NCBI RefSeq assembly: GCF_000008765.1
Contig: NC_003030.1
Span: 2,700,001 to 2,764,000 of the forward strand
Length of the DNA: 64,000 nt
Direction: 5' to 3'
Source: Clostridium acetobutylicum ATCC 824
Lineage (GTDB): Bacteria > Bacillota > Clostridia > Clostridiales > Clostridiaceae
A program made the position numbers and the translations under genes. The notes under the pieces are model-generated. The model saw only the letters and a list, made by a program, of their open reading frames with translations, was not told where the DNA came from and did no database searches. Positions 8,344 through 15,315 of the stretch are shown one piece after another. How positions within the stretch are numbered: position 1 is the first letter of the stretch; each line of letters begins with the position of its first letter.

Positions 8344-8875
8344 TTTAGATCTCCTTTAATCTTGTAATATTCTATGCTTCCAATTAAAATACCTAAAGTA
8401 AACACTCTCTTATATCATATATTTTCCGAACTAACTATATTCACCCTTTGATGCATTATTTCATGTACTAAGCATAATACATATTAATTAATTGAAGATT
8501 TGGATTTGCTCCCTTAAATTACTTCCTTACATTTTTATTACTTTACTAAAATAACTACTATTCCCATTCTTCTTTTATGTAATAAAAAAAGAGCTCTTTT
8601 AATACAAGCTCTTTTCCATAATTTTTTAGTTTTCAAACTTTTGACAATACCTATTGTAGCAGTTTTAAATAATGCAGATGTAGTAGAAAACTTAGCTATT
8701 TATTATATTTTAAACTCAACATAAAAAGAACCGACTCAAATTAAGTACGGTTCTTTTTATGTTTACATATTAAACTATTTTCTCAATCCACTTTCAATCT
8801 TCTATGTTTTTAATTATATATATCTATATGGCAATTCAATGAATAGATTCACCGAACAGTTATATTATATACTCA
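8344..8875. other. Intergenic region with two hairpins and possible gene debris
   Basis: No intact gene is seen. It holds a hairpin at 8584-8613 (AAAAGAGCT with AGCTCTTTT) and a stronger one at 8718-8763. Between them a plus-strand frame (about 8645-8725) reads TIPIVAVLNNADVVENLAIY and ends at the second hairpin, which may be the tail of a lost gene. A minus-strand promoter at 8865-8893 points into this region. Confidence 0.4.
8718..8763. terminator. Strong symmetric hairpin, probable bidirectional terminator
   Basis: Perfect 16-bp arms (8718-8733 and 8748-8763) with a 14-base loop. Both arms contain runs of A or T next to a GC core, so it can act on either strand. On the minus strand it lies about 140 bases after the promoter in the TetR operator. 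Confidence 0.65.
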
Positions 8876-8933
8876 TTATATCATTTTGTCAAATCTCGTC
8901 GAAATTTGACAAAATGATATAATGAAATATAAT
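8876..8933 (+). promoter_or_regulatory. Palindromic TetR operator overlapping divergent sigma-A promoters
   Basis: A perfect 19-bp inverted repeat (8876-8894 and 8904-8922) with a 9-base spacer. The right arm contains TTGACA (8906-8911), followed after 16 bases by TATAAT (8928-8933), a near-consensus promoter for the TetR gene. The left arm contains the mirror TTGACA on the minus strand, followed after 17 bases by TATAAT. A dimeric repressor bound here would block both promoters, so autoregulation is likely. The arm sequence is ATTTGACAAAATGATATAA. Confidence 0.75.
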
Positions 8934-8969
8934 ATATTTAGAATACCTTTTGGAGGAGAACCACACCAT

Positions 8970-9554
8970 ATGAACCCACTTACTAACCGTAAATTACAAG
9001 CACAAAATACCAAAAACAAAATTTATAAAGCTTCCATTGAACTGTTTGAAAAAAAAGGATATGAAAACTTAAAAATTAAAGATATATGTAAAGAAGCAGG
9101 TGTATCCATAGGTTCCTTTTATAATCATTTTGACTCTAAACACGCCATACTTATTGAAGTCCACAAAAAAGCTGATGAATATTTTAAAACCGAAGTTAAA
9201 GATAACATTATTAGCACTAACGGAATTGATAAAATTATAGAATTTTTTGATTACTATTCAATATATAATGATTTTGTTGGTCTTGACACCTTAAAACAAT
9301 TATACCACTCAGGAAACTATTTTTTTTCACAAAACGGAAGATACTTACAAGTACTACTACAAAAAATTATACTTGAAGGACAGGATAAAAAAGAAATAAT
9401 CTCAACTATGACAACAGAAGAAATTTGTAATCATCTTTTTATTTCTGCTAGAGGTGTATGCTATGATTGGTGCATTAATGATGGTAGTTATGACCTAGTA
9501 GACTTTATGCACAAACATATTTCATTAATTGCTGAAAGCTTTAAAATAAATTAA
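8970..9554 (+). CDS. TetR/AcrR family transcriptional repressor
   Basis: The N-terminal helix-turn-helix is clear (IYKASIELFEKKGYENLKIK, then DICKEAGVSIGSFYNHF). The remaining 130 residues form the helical ligand-binding and dimer domain, and its ligand is unknown. The frame is open from 8922, but that ATG lies inside the operator and -10 region. The ATG at 8970 follows GGAGGAG and gives 194 residues, the usual size. The palindrome upstream suggests autorepression. No drug or lipid gene stands directly beside it, so its target beyond itself is unclear. Confidence 0.9.
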   Translation: MNPLTNRKLQAQNTKNKIYKASIELFEKKGYENLKIKDICKEAGVSIGSFYNHFDSKHAILIEVHKKADEYFKTEVKDNIISTNGIDKIIEFFDYYSIYNDFVGLDTLKQLYHSGNYFFSQNGRYLQVLLQKIILEGQDKKEIISTMTTEEICNHLFISARGVCYDWCINDGSYDLVDFMHKHISLIAESFKIN

Positions 9555-9571
9555 TTCCAACATTTGTTATA

Positions 9572-9609
9572 AAAAGAAGTAGGATTAATAAGATACTCCT
9601 ACTTCTTTT
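9572..9609. terminator. Bidirectional terminator between tetR and the isomerase gene
   Basis: AAAAGAAGTAGGA (9572-9584) pairs perfectly with TCCTACTTCTTTT (9597-9609). It serves the plus-strand TetR gene and probably the minus-strand isomerase gene. Confidence 0.8.
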
Positions 9610-9643
9610 ACGTTAACGTTCACGATAACGTGTGCAAAACTTT

Positions 9644-10285
9644 CTATTTTCCTAATACACTTTCAACAAATTCCTTTATTTTATTACATTTACAGTTAGC
9701 ATAGAAGTATTCTTTAAATTTTTCTCCGCTTATAGCTCCTTTTACCAGCTCTTGATCTATTCCCTTCAATATTGTTACAAGATCCTTAAAAGCTACTTTT
9801 CTGACCTCATCTAATATCTTTTTGTTTCTCTGTTCTGGAACCACTCTTTCTTTTGGATATCCTTGTCCGCTTTCTCCTTGGAACAGTTTCTCAAAAATAT
9901 ATTCTAAATTTAATTCTGCTCCCCATCCGAAACCTTTAGCAAATGGAATAGCAATTGCATTTCCATCATTAATTTGTGAAAACATAAATGCATCTGAAGG
10001 ATCTACTACGTGTCCACATATTACTCCTGGAAAAGAATTTAAAGCAAGCATTGCTCCCTCTCCTGTGCCACATCCTGTTATTACATAGTCAGCTGCTCCT
10101 GAATTTAAAAGGATAGCTGCTAAAATACCATTTTGGACGTAAGTTAATTGTATCTTATCTTCTGCTGTATACATTCCATAATTAAATACTTGATGTCCTT
10201 TTGGTTCTACTACTTTCTTTAAAGTATCAAATATAAGCTGATTTTTTCCAGCTTGGCTATTTTCGTTAATTAAAGCTATTTTCAT
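9644..10285 (-). CDS. RpiB/LacAB-family isomerase, probably 4-deoxy-L-threo-5-hexosulose-uronate isomerase (DhuI-like)
   Basis: An aldose-ketose isomerase of the RpiB/LacA/LacB family, with the catalytic-cysteine loop TGCGTGEGAM and a basic C-terminal tail with CKC. Its 213 residues exceed ribose-5-phosphate isomerase B (about 150). The length and the adjacent SDR gene match the DhuI-DhuD pair known from streptococci, which processes unsaturated uronates from polysaccharide lyases. Substrate assignment is inference from family and context. The frame has ATG codons at 10291 and 10285. The second has better spacing from AGGAGA and gives the family-typical MKIALINENSQ start. It lies 23-30 bases after the SDR gene in one operon. 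Confidence 0.75.
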   Translation of the reverse strand: MKIALINENSQAGKNQLIFDTLKKVVEPKGHQVFNYGMYTAEDKIQLTYVQNGILAAILLNSGAADYVITGCGTGEGAMLALNSFPGVICGHVVDPSDAFMFSQINDGNAIAIPFAKGFGWGAELNLEYIFEKLFQGESGQGYPKERVVPEQRNKKILDEVRKVAFKDLVTILKGIDQELVKGAISGEKFKEYFYANCKCNKIKEFVESVLGK

Positions 10286-10313
10286 TTCCATCTTCTCCTA
10301 TATTATATTTTTA

Positions 10314-11117
10314 TTATTGCGGTTGTTTTCCAATGTAAGCTAAAATTCCACCATCTACATATAAAACATGTCCATTTACAAAGTTTGAGGCATCAGATGC
10401 TAAGAATACAGCTGGTCCCATCAAATCCTCTGGTGTTCCCCAACGTGCTGCTGGAGTTTTTGCAATTATAAATTGATCAAACGGATGTTTTGAACCATCT
10501 GCTTGAAGTTCCCTAAGTGGCGCAGTTTGTGGTGTAGCTATATATCCAGGTCCTATTCCGTTACATTGGATATTATGTTCACCATATTCAGATGCGATGT
10601 TTCTTGTTAGCATCTTAAGTCCACCTTTAGCAGCTGCATATGCAGAAACAGTTTCTCTTCCAAGTTCACTCATCATTGAACATATATTTATTATTTTTCC
10701 GTGTCCTTTTTTAATCATTCCAGGTATTACAGCTTTAGATACTATAAATGGTGCATTTAAATCAACATCTATAACCTTTCTAAAATCTTCTGCTTTCATT
10801 TCAAGCATTGGAATACGTTTGATTATTCCTGCATTATTTACAAGAATATCTATTAATCCAACTTCTTTTTCTACTTTTTTAACAAATCCATTTACCTTAT
10901 CTTCGTCTGTAACATCACATACATAGCCATGTGCTTTTATTCCTTCTGCCTCGTATGCCTTTAGTCCTTTATCAACTAAATCTTGGTTAATATCATTGAA
11001 TACTATTGTTGCTCCTGCATTTGCATAGGATCTTGCAATAGCAAATCCAATACCATATGATGCACCGGTTACTAATGCAATTTTACCTTCCAATGAAAAA
11101 TCCTTAAGTATATTCAT
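10314..11117 (-). CDS. SDR-family dehydrogenase, KduD/DhuD-like (2-keto-3-deoxygluconate-type reductase)
   Basis: A classical short-chain dehydrogenase of 267 residues. The NAD(P)-binding motif TGASYGIG is at 17-24, NNAG at 94-97, and the catalytic Ser147, Tyr160 and Lys164 lie in CSMMSELGRETVSAYAAAK. Annotations for this group include gluconate 5-dehydrogenase and 2-deoxy-D-gluconate 3-dehydrogenase. Pairing with an RpiB-like isomerase favours the uronate route, where it would interconvert 2,5-diketo-3-deoxygluconate and 2-keto-3-deoxygluconate. It is the first gene of a two-gene operon with RBS AAGGAGGAGG, divergent from an AraC regulator that probably controls it. Confidence 0.85.
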   Translation of the reverse strand: MNILKDFSLEGKIALVTGASYGIGFAIARSYANAGATIVFNDINQDLVDKGLKAYEAEGIKAHGYVCDVTDEDKVNGFVKKVEKEVGLIDILVNNAGIIKRIPMLEMKAEDFRKVIDVDLNAPFIVSKAVIPGMIKKGHGKIINICSMMSELGRETVSAYAAAKGGLKMLTRNIASEYGEHNIQCNGIGPGYIATPQTAPLRELQADGSKHPFDQFIIAKTPAARWGTPEDLMGPAVFLASDASNFVNGHVLYVDGGILAYIGKQPQ

Positions 11118-11292
11118 GAAATTCCTCCTCCTTGAATGATAATATTTTTACACATTACAATTATACTATTATATTTTAGCTGTTTCTTGTTATATTTTTT
11201 TTAAAATGTTGCAAATCTTGAAGTAATAACTATAATAAAATTAGAAGTATATTAATTTCAAGGTAAAGTTTTATTTGAAATAAGGTGATAAT

Positions 11293-12147
11293 ATGAAACT
11301 ATTTACCTCCTGTAAGGAATCTGTTAAAAATTCTATAGATACGAAATACTTCTCAATAGCACATTTGCATAGTGAAGAAGAAACAATGTCTATTCATATA
11401 CATGATTGTTACGAAATTTACTATTCAATCTCTGGAGAAAATCAATTTTTAATAGATAATAAGCTATATTATATCAATCCTGGAAATTTATTTGCTGTAA
11501 ATGAATTTGAAAGTCACTATGTATCCCAAGTAAATAATTCAACTCATGAGAGAATAGTTATTTCGATACATCCCGACTTCTTAAAATCCTTATGCACCTC
11601 TAAAACAAATTTAACCTACTGCTTTAAACACAGAGGAAGTAACTTCTGCCATAAAGTTTCATTAAACAAAGAGCAGCAAAGCCGATTCATGTACTTTATA
11701 AACAAAATTATAGGAAGCCATGGTTTTGGTGCTGACATGATTGAATATGCAAGTTTTATAGAATTAATGATATTTTTAACCAGCTTATTCATAAACAATG
11801 GGGAATCTCTTACTCCTATTTATAAATATAGCAACCAAATTGAGGAAATAATTAGATATATAAATGACAATGTTACAAATGACATTACTGTAAAACATCT
11901 AGCTGAGCACTTTTTCTTAAGTGAATCATATATTTGTAGAATTTTTAAGTTATCAACCGGAACTACTATAAATAAGTATATCACTGCTAGAAGAATATCA
12001 ATGGCAAAAGCTCTTTTATCAAATGGATCAAGTATTAATGATGTCTATGTTAAGTGCGGCTTTAATGACTATAGTAATTTTTTAAAATCCTTTAAGAAAG
12101 CTGTTGGAATATCTCCAAAAAAATACTCTACTTTTAGTACATCTTAA
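11293..12147 (+). CDS. AraC-family transcriptional regulator
   Basis: Residues about 25-90 form a cupin-like sensor domain (HIHDCYEIYYSISGENQFLI, then INPGNLFAVNEFESHY). The last 100 residues carry two AraC helix-turn-helix motifs (VKHLAEHFFLSESYICRIFK and a second ending GFNDYSNFLKSFKKAVGISP). It is transcribed divergently from the SDR-isomerase operon across a 175-base gap and probably activates it in response to a sugar or uronate. RBS AAGGTGAT. The effector is not known. Confidence 0.9.
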   Translation: MKLFTSCKESVKNSIDTKYFSIAHLHSEEETMSIHIHDCYEIYYSISGENQFLIDNKLYYINPGNLFAVNEFESHYVSQVNNSTHERIVISIHPDFLKSLCTSKTNLTYCFKHRGSNFCHKVSLNKEQQSRFMYFINKIIGSHGFGADMIEYASFIELMIFLTSLFINNGESLTPIYKYSNQIEEIIRYINDNVTNDITVKHLAEHFFLSESYICRIFKLSTGTTINKYITARRISMAKALLSNGSSINDVYVKCGFNDYSNFLKSFKKAVGISPKKYSTFSTS

Positions 12148-12164
12148 AACAAAAGAAGTCTTAC

Positions 12165-12194
12165 AAAGACCAACGGTTTCCGTTTTGAGGTGCA
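12165..12194 (+). repeat. Copy A of an inverted intergenic repeat
   Basis: The core CCAACGGTTTCCGTTTTGAGG plus TGCA recurs in inverted orientation at 13000-13025 with one gap and one change. Each copy lies just downstream of a gene reading toward it (AraC here, the isomerase gene at the other end). Confidence 0.6.
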
Positions 12195-12223
12195 GAACAA
12201 AAATATCTCATAAATAATAACAT

Positions 12224-12263
12224 AAAAACAGCATTAATATTCACGCATATTAATGCTGTTTTT
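12224..12263 (+). terminator. Terminator after the AraC gene
   Basis: Perfect 17-bp arms (12224-12240 and 12247-12263) around a 6-base loop, with AAAAA and TTTTT at the ends, so it can act on both strands. Confidence 0.85.
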
Positions 12264-12264
12264 A

Positions 12265-12332
12265 TTCGCTATTTAAGCGGAAGGCGGAGTAAAATTTATT
12301 CGCTATTTAAGCGGAAGGCGGAGTAAAATTTA
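12265..12332. repeat. Two exact tandem copies of a 34-bp unit
   Basis: The unit at 12265-12298 is repeated exactly at 12299-12332. It contains GCGGAAGGCGGAG, which is GC-rich for this genome. The copies lie between the AraC terminator and the stop codon of the deaminase gene. The origin is unknown. Confidence 0.8.
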
Positions 12333-12336
12333 TTTA

Positions 12337-12756
12337 CTATCTACTATATTTTAGTGGAAGCAACTCCGAAATTTTACACTTAACAACTTTGTTTTTATAA
12401 GGAATTATAACATTAACATCTTGACAGTAATCGCTTATTAGTTCTCGGCACATTCCACATGGTGTTACAACTTTAATTATTTTATCTAATTCATCTGGAG
12501 CAGGATGTCTAACGGCTACAATAGTTTCAAATTCCTTTATACCTTCTGATATTGCTTTTCCTATTGCAATCGCTTCAGCACATACTGTAACTCTCCCAAT
12601 GTATGCTTCGATATGCACAGCAGTTATTATTTTTCCTTCTTTAGTTCTAATTGCACACCCAATATGGTGTTTATCAGTTTCATATAAATCATTGATAATA
12701 TTTTCTGCTTCAACAATTAACTCCGTATCTTTTTCATCAATTTCAAATATATTCAT
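12337..12756 (-). CDS. Blasticidin-S-deaminase-like cytidine deaminase family protein
   Basis: A zinc-dependent deaminase of the CDA fold. The catalytic motifs are TVCAEAIAIG (Cys-Ala-Glu) and TPCGMCREL (Cys-x-x-Cys). The segments HIEAYIGRVTVCAEAIAIG, IVAVRHP and PCGMCRELISDY match Bacillus cereus blasticidin-S deaminase (Bsr) as I remember it much more closely than housekeeping cytidine deaminase. The length of 139 residues also matches. Conversion of a nucleoside antibiotic or another cytosine derivative is inferred. A longer frame begins at 12774, but that ATG overlaps the ribosome binding site GGAGGA, so the ATG at 12756 is used. It is flanked by inverted repeats and stands alone. Confidence 0.82.
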   Translation of the reverse strand: MNIFEIDEKDTELIVEAENIINDLYETDKHHIGCAIRTKEGKIITAVHIEAYIGRVTVCAEAIAIGKAISEGIKEFETIVAVRHPAPDELDKIIKVVTPCGMCRELISDYCQDVNVIIPYKNKVVKCKISELLPLKYSR

Positions 12757-12935
12757 TAGTTTTCCTCCAATCAAAATAAGTTTATCATGAATTGCAATTA
12801 TTTACTATTATTATCTATGAAATACTAATGCAATACCAATATTCGGAATAGATATACCTTTTTCACTACTAAGGACCAGATACAATAGATCTTTCAAGAA
12901 TAGGGACTCTCCTTCATATCTGATTAAAATATGGA
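12757..12935. other. Upstream region of the deaminase gene
   Basis: No supported gene. A minus-strand frame ending at 12811 reads KDLLYLVLSSEKGISIPNIG and has a GAAGGAGAG sequence before a TTG codon. It may be a short leader peptide or debris from a lost gene, and chance is also possible at this length. Confidence 0.3.
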
Positions 12936-12976
12936 CATAAAAATCACTTGTGATTTTTATGGTAAATCACAAGTGA
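12936..12976 (-). terminator. Terminator of the isomerase-kinase operon
   Basis: On the minus strand TCACTTGTGATTT pairs perfectly over 13 bp with AAATCACAAGTGA (12964-12976 and 12944-12956) and is followed by TTTTTATG. Confidence 0.8.
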
Positions 12977-12999
12977 CTTATGATGTTAATTATTAAATT

Positions 13000-13025
13000 T
13001 GCACCTCAAAACGGAAGCCGTTTGG
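13000..13025 (-). repeat. Copy B of the inverted intergenic repeat
   Basis: The reverse complement reads CCAAACGGCTTCCGTTTTGAGG plus TGCA, nearly identical to 12170-12194. Within it AAACGG and CCGTTT can form a 6-bp stem with a 3-base loop. Confidence 0.6.
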
Positions 13026-13045
13026 CAAAGACCAGATCTCTTTTA

Positions 13046-14518
13046 TTACTCAAAAGGATTTTCTGTTTTATATAGCATTTCCTTTGGCCTATTAAAACCT
13101 ACCTCTTTAACTCCCAAATATCTAAACAAATTATAAATTGCTTTACCAAAATGTCCAAATGCAACTGCACCATGGTGTGGGAATCTATTTTCAATTAGTA
13201 CATGGCGGTAAAATCTCCCCATTTGAGGAATTGCAAATACTCCAATAGATCCAAAAGAGCGTGTCTTAACAGGTAAAACCTCTCCTTCTGCTACATAGGC
13301 TGTTAACTCACTATCTGCATTACTTTGTAGACGGAAGAAAGTGATTTCTCCTGGTACAATATCTCCCTCTAACGTTCCTCTAGTTATATTAGGCTCTTGA
13401 TTTGGCTCAAGAGCTCTTGCCATAATCATTTGATTTTTCATAGTTCCGCTTGTTAATTTACATGCTGCTGTGTTTCCACAGTGAAAACCCATGAAGGTAT
13501 CCTTTAACGTATAGTTAAATTTGCTTTTAATTTCTGATTCATACATATCTTTTGGTACTGTGTTATTAATATCAAGTAAGGTTACAACATCTTGACTTAC
13601 ACATGTTCCAATGTATTCACTTAAAGCTCCATAAATGTCAACCTCACAAGATACTGGAATTCCTCTAGCCGTTAGTCTACTGTTTACATAGCAAGGCACA
13701 CATCCAAATTGTGTTTGAAACGCTGGCCAGCATTTATTTGCAAACACAACATATTCTCTTGATCCTTTATGCTCCTCTGCCCAATCTAGTAATGTAAGTT
13801 CATATTGAGCAAGCTTTGGCAAAATACCAGGCATTTTATTGCCCTCACCTAACTCTTCCTCCATGTCTTTTACTACATCTGGAATTCTAGAATCGTTTTC
13901 ATGTTCATTAAATGAGGCAAACAAATCAAGCTCCGAATTTTCCTCTATTTCAACACCTAAATTATATAACTGCTTAATAGGAGCATTGCAAGCTAGGAAA
14001 TCCTGAGGTCTTGGCCCAAAAGAAATAATCTTTAAATTCTTTAATCCAATTAATGCAGTAGCAACCGGTACAAATTCATTAATCATATTTGCAACATCTG
14101 AAGCTGTTCCCACTGGATATTCAGGAATATAAGCATTTATGTTTCTAAGTGCTAAATTATAGCTTGCATTTAGCATTCCACAATAAGCATCTCCACGTCC
14201 ATTAACTAGATTGTCTCCTCTCTCTTCTGCTGCGGCTGCAAACATAACTGGTCCATCAAATTCTTTAGCAATTAAAGTTTCTGGAGTTTCTGGTCCAAAG
14301 TTACCTAAATATACTACTAGTGCATTTACACCTGCACTTTTCACTTCTTTTAAAGCTTTTCTCATATCTTTTTCATTTTCAACAGTTGTTAAGCACTCGA
14401 AGATTTCTCCATTGTAAGCATCTACTACTGCCTTTCTTCTATTCTCTGATAATTCCATTGGAAAGCAGTCTCTACTTACTGCAACAATTCCTAATTTTAA
14501 TTTTGGTGTATTATTCAT
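13046..14518 (-). CDS. L-fucose/L-arabinose isomerase family protein
   Basis: The 490-residue protein has the fold of metal-dependent fucose/arabinose isomerases. The N-terminal substrate domain begins KLKLGIVAVSRDCFP and includes ALVVYLGNFGPETPE. The C-terminal part holds FMGFHCGNTAACKL and RFPHHGAVAFGHFGKA, with histidines likely near the metal site. It is divergent from true FucI (about 590 residues), so the exact ketose/aldose substrate is uncertain. It is the last gene of an operon with a DUF4867 protein (15 bases upstream) and a xylulokinase-type kinase, which implies an isomerase-kinase pathway feeding the pentose phosphate route. Confidence 0.8.
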   Translation of the reverse strand: MNNTPKLKLGIVAVSRDCFPMELSENRRKAVVDAYNGEIFECLTTVENEKDMRKALKEVKSAGVNALVVYLGNFGPETPETLIAKEFDGPVMFAAAAEERGDNLVNGRGDAYCGMLNASYNLALRNINAYIPEYPVGTASDVANMINEFVPVATALIGLKNLKIISFGPRPQDFLACNAPIKQLYNLGVEIEENSELDLFASFNEHENDSRIPDVVKDMEEELGEGNKMPGILPKLAQYELTLLDWAEEHKGSREYVVFANKCWPAFQTQFGCVPCYVNSRLTARGIPVSCEVDIYGALSEYIGTCVSQDVVTLLDINNTVPKDMYESEIKSKFNYTLKDTFMGFHCGNTAACKLTSGTMKNQMIMARALEPNQEPNITRGTLEGDIVPGEITFFRLQSNADSELTAYVAEGEVLPVKTRSFGSIGVFAIPQMGRFYRHVLIENRFPHHGAVAFGHFGKAIYNLFRYLGVKEVGFNRPKEMLYKTENPFE

Positions 14519-14533
14519 TTTAATTCCTCCATT

Positions 14534-15157
14534 TTATTTTATTGAAATATTTTTACCTATTAATCCTATAAATGCTCCTTCTTTATCTAGGTTAGTATCC
14601 TTATGGGCAATTAACCATTTGTTTTTAGCAAAAAGTAGAGCATCTTCACCAGTTTTTTTATACTCTTTTTCTAAAGGCAAATTTGTATCTCTTGGCAAAA
14701 CCACAACACATCTGAATCCCCCTTCATTTACATTGCAAGGTGCATAGTGAAGAGTAGTTGCATAAACCTCAATAGCAGTACCAGCTGGAACTTTAAATGC
14801 TTTAATTTTAGAAGTACTATATGAGTAATCTTCTTCAATATCATCTCTAGAGCCTAAAAGTAGTATGAAATCTGTTACTGCTATATTTATTTCAGATGAA
14901 CGATGATATTCGACTGCATTTAATAAATAATTGTTACCATTGCAGTATCCTACTTGTATTGGAAGCTCTCCATATTCTCTTTCCTTTAATTCCTTTGCAA
15001 TATCAAGCTCTTCAAGTTCTTTAATTGATGGTTCATATACTACATCACCTGGAAGTGGTGTAGATTTCATTTTTTCTATTATCTCTGTACAATCATAATC
15101 TCTTAATATCTTGCCATATTTTTTGAACTCCTTGTCTGTAACACTTTTAATTACCAT
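14534..15157 (-). CDS. DUF4867 family protein (cupin-like)
   Basis: A 207-residue soluble protein. The central region (FILLLGSRDDIE, then FKVPAGTAIEVYATTLHYAPC) looks like the double-stranded beta-helix of cupins, with the HYAPC segment a possible metal or ligand site. I assign it to DUF4867 from memory of that family's association with sugar isomerase-kinase operons. It may be an epimerase or mutarotase-like helper, but this is inference. It sits between the kinase (158 bases) and the isomerase (15 bases). RBS GGGGAG. Confidence 0.65.
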   Translation of the reverse strand: MVIKSVTDKEFKKYGKILRDYDCTEIIEKMKSTPLPGDVVYEPSIKELEELDIAKELKEREYGELPIQVGYCNGNNYLLNAVEYHRSSEINIAVTDFILLLGSRDDIEEDYSYSTSKIKAFKVPAGTAIEVYATTLHYAPCNVNEGGFRCVVVLPRDTNLPLEKEYKKTGEDALLFAKNKWLIAHKDTNLDKEGAFIGLIGKNISIK

Positions 15158-15315
15158 ATTCTCACACTCCCCATATAATTTAAATTGGTTTTATTTAAAA
15201 AATATCTTACCAATATGATTTAAACTTCTCTAATAAATATATGTTTTTAAAGTTTGTTTAATAAGTTTTTTAGATAATCTACTCTTTAAATAAAAGCGCT
15301 CCTACTTTTAACTAT

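Noticed and set aside
8922-8969. N-terminal extension of the TetR protein from ATG 8922
   Set aside because: That ATG lies inside the operator and -10 region, and the ATG at 8970 has the ribosome binding site.
9611-9632. Repeated ACGTTAACG-like motif as a regulatory site or origin element
   Set aside because: Only one imperfect pair is present and no further copies are nearby. Too little support.
12811-12956. Small minus-strand gene (KDLLYLVLSSEKGIS region)
   Set aside because: No ATG, a weak TTG start, and length within chance range for AT-rich DNA. Mentioned only in the gap entry.
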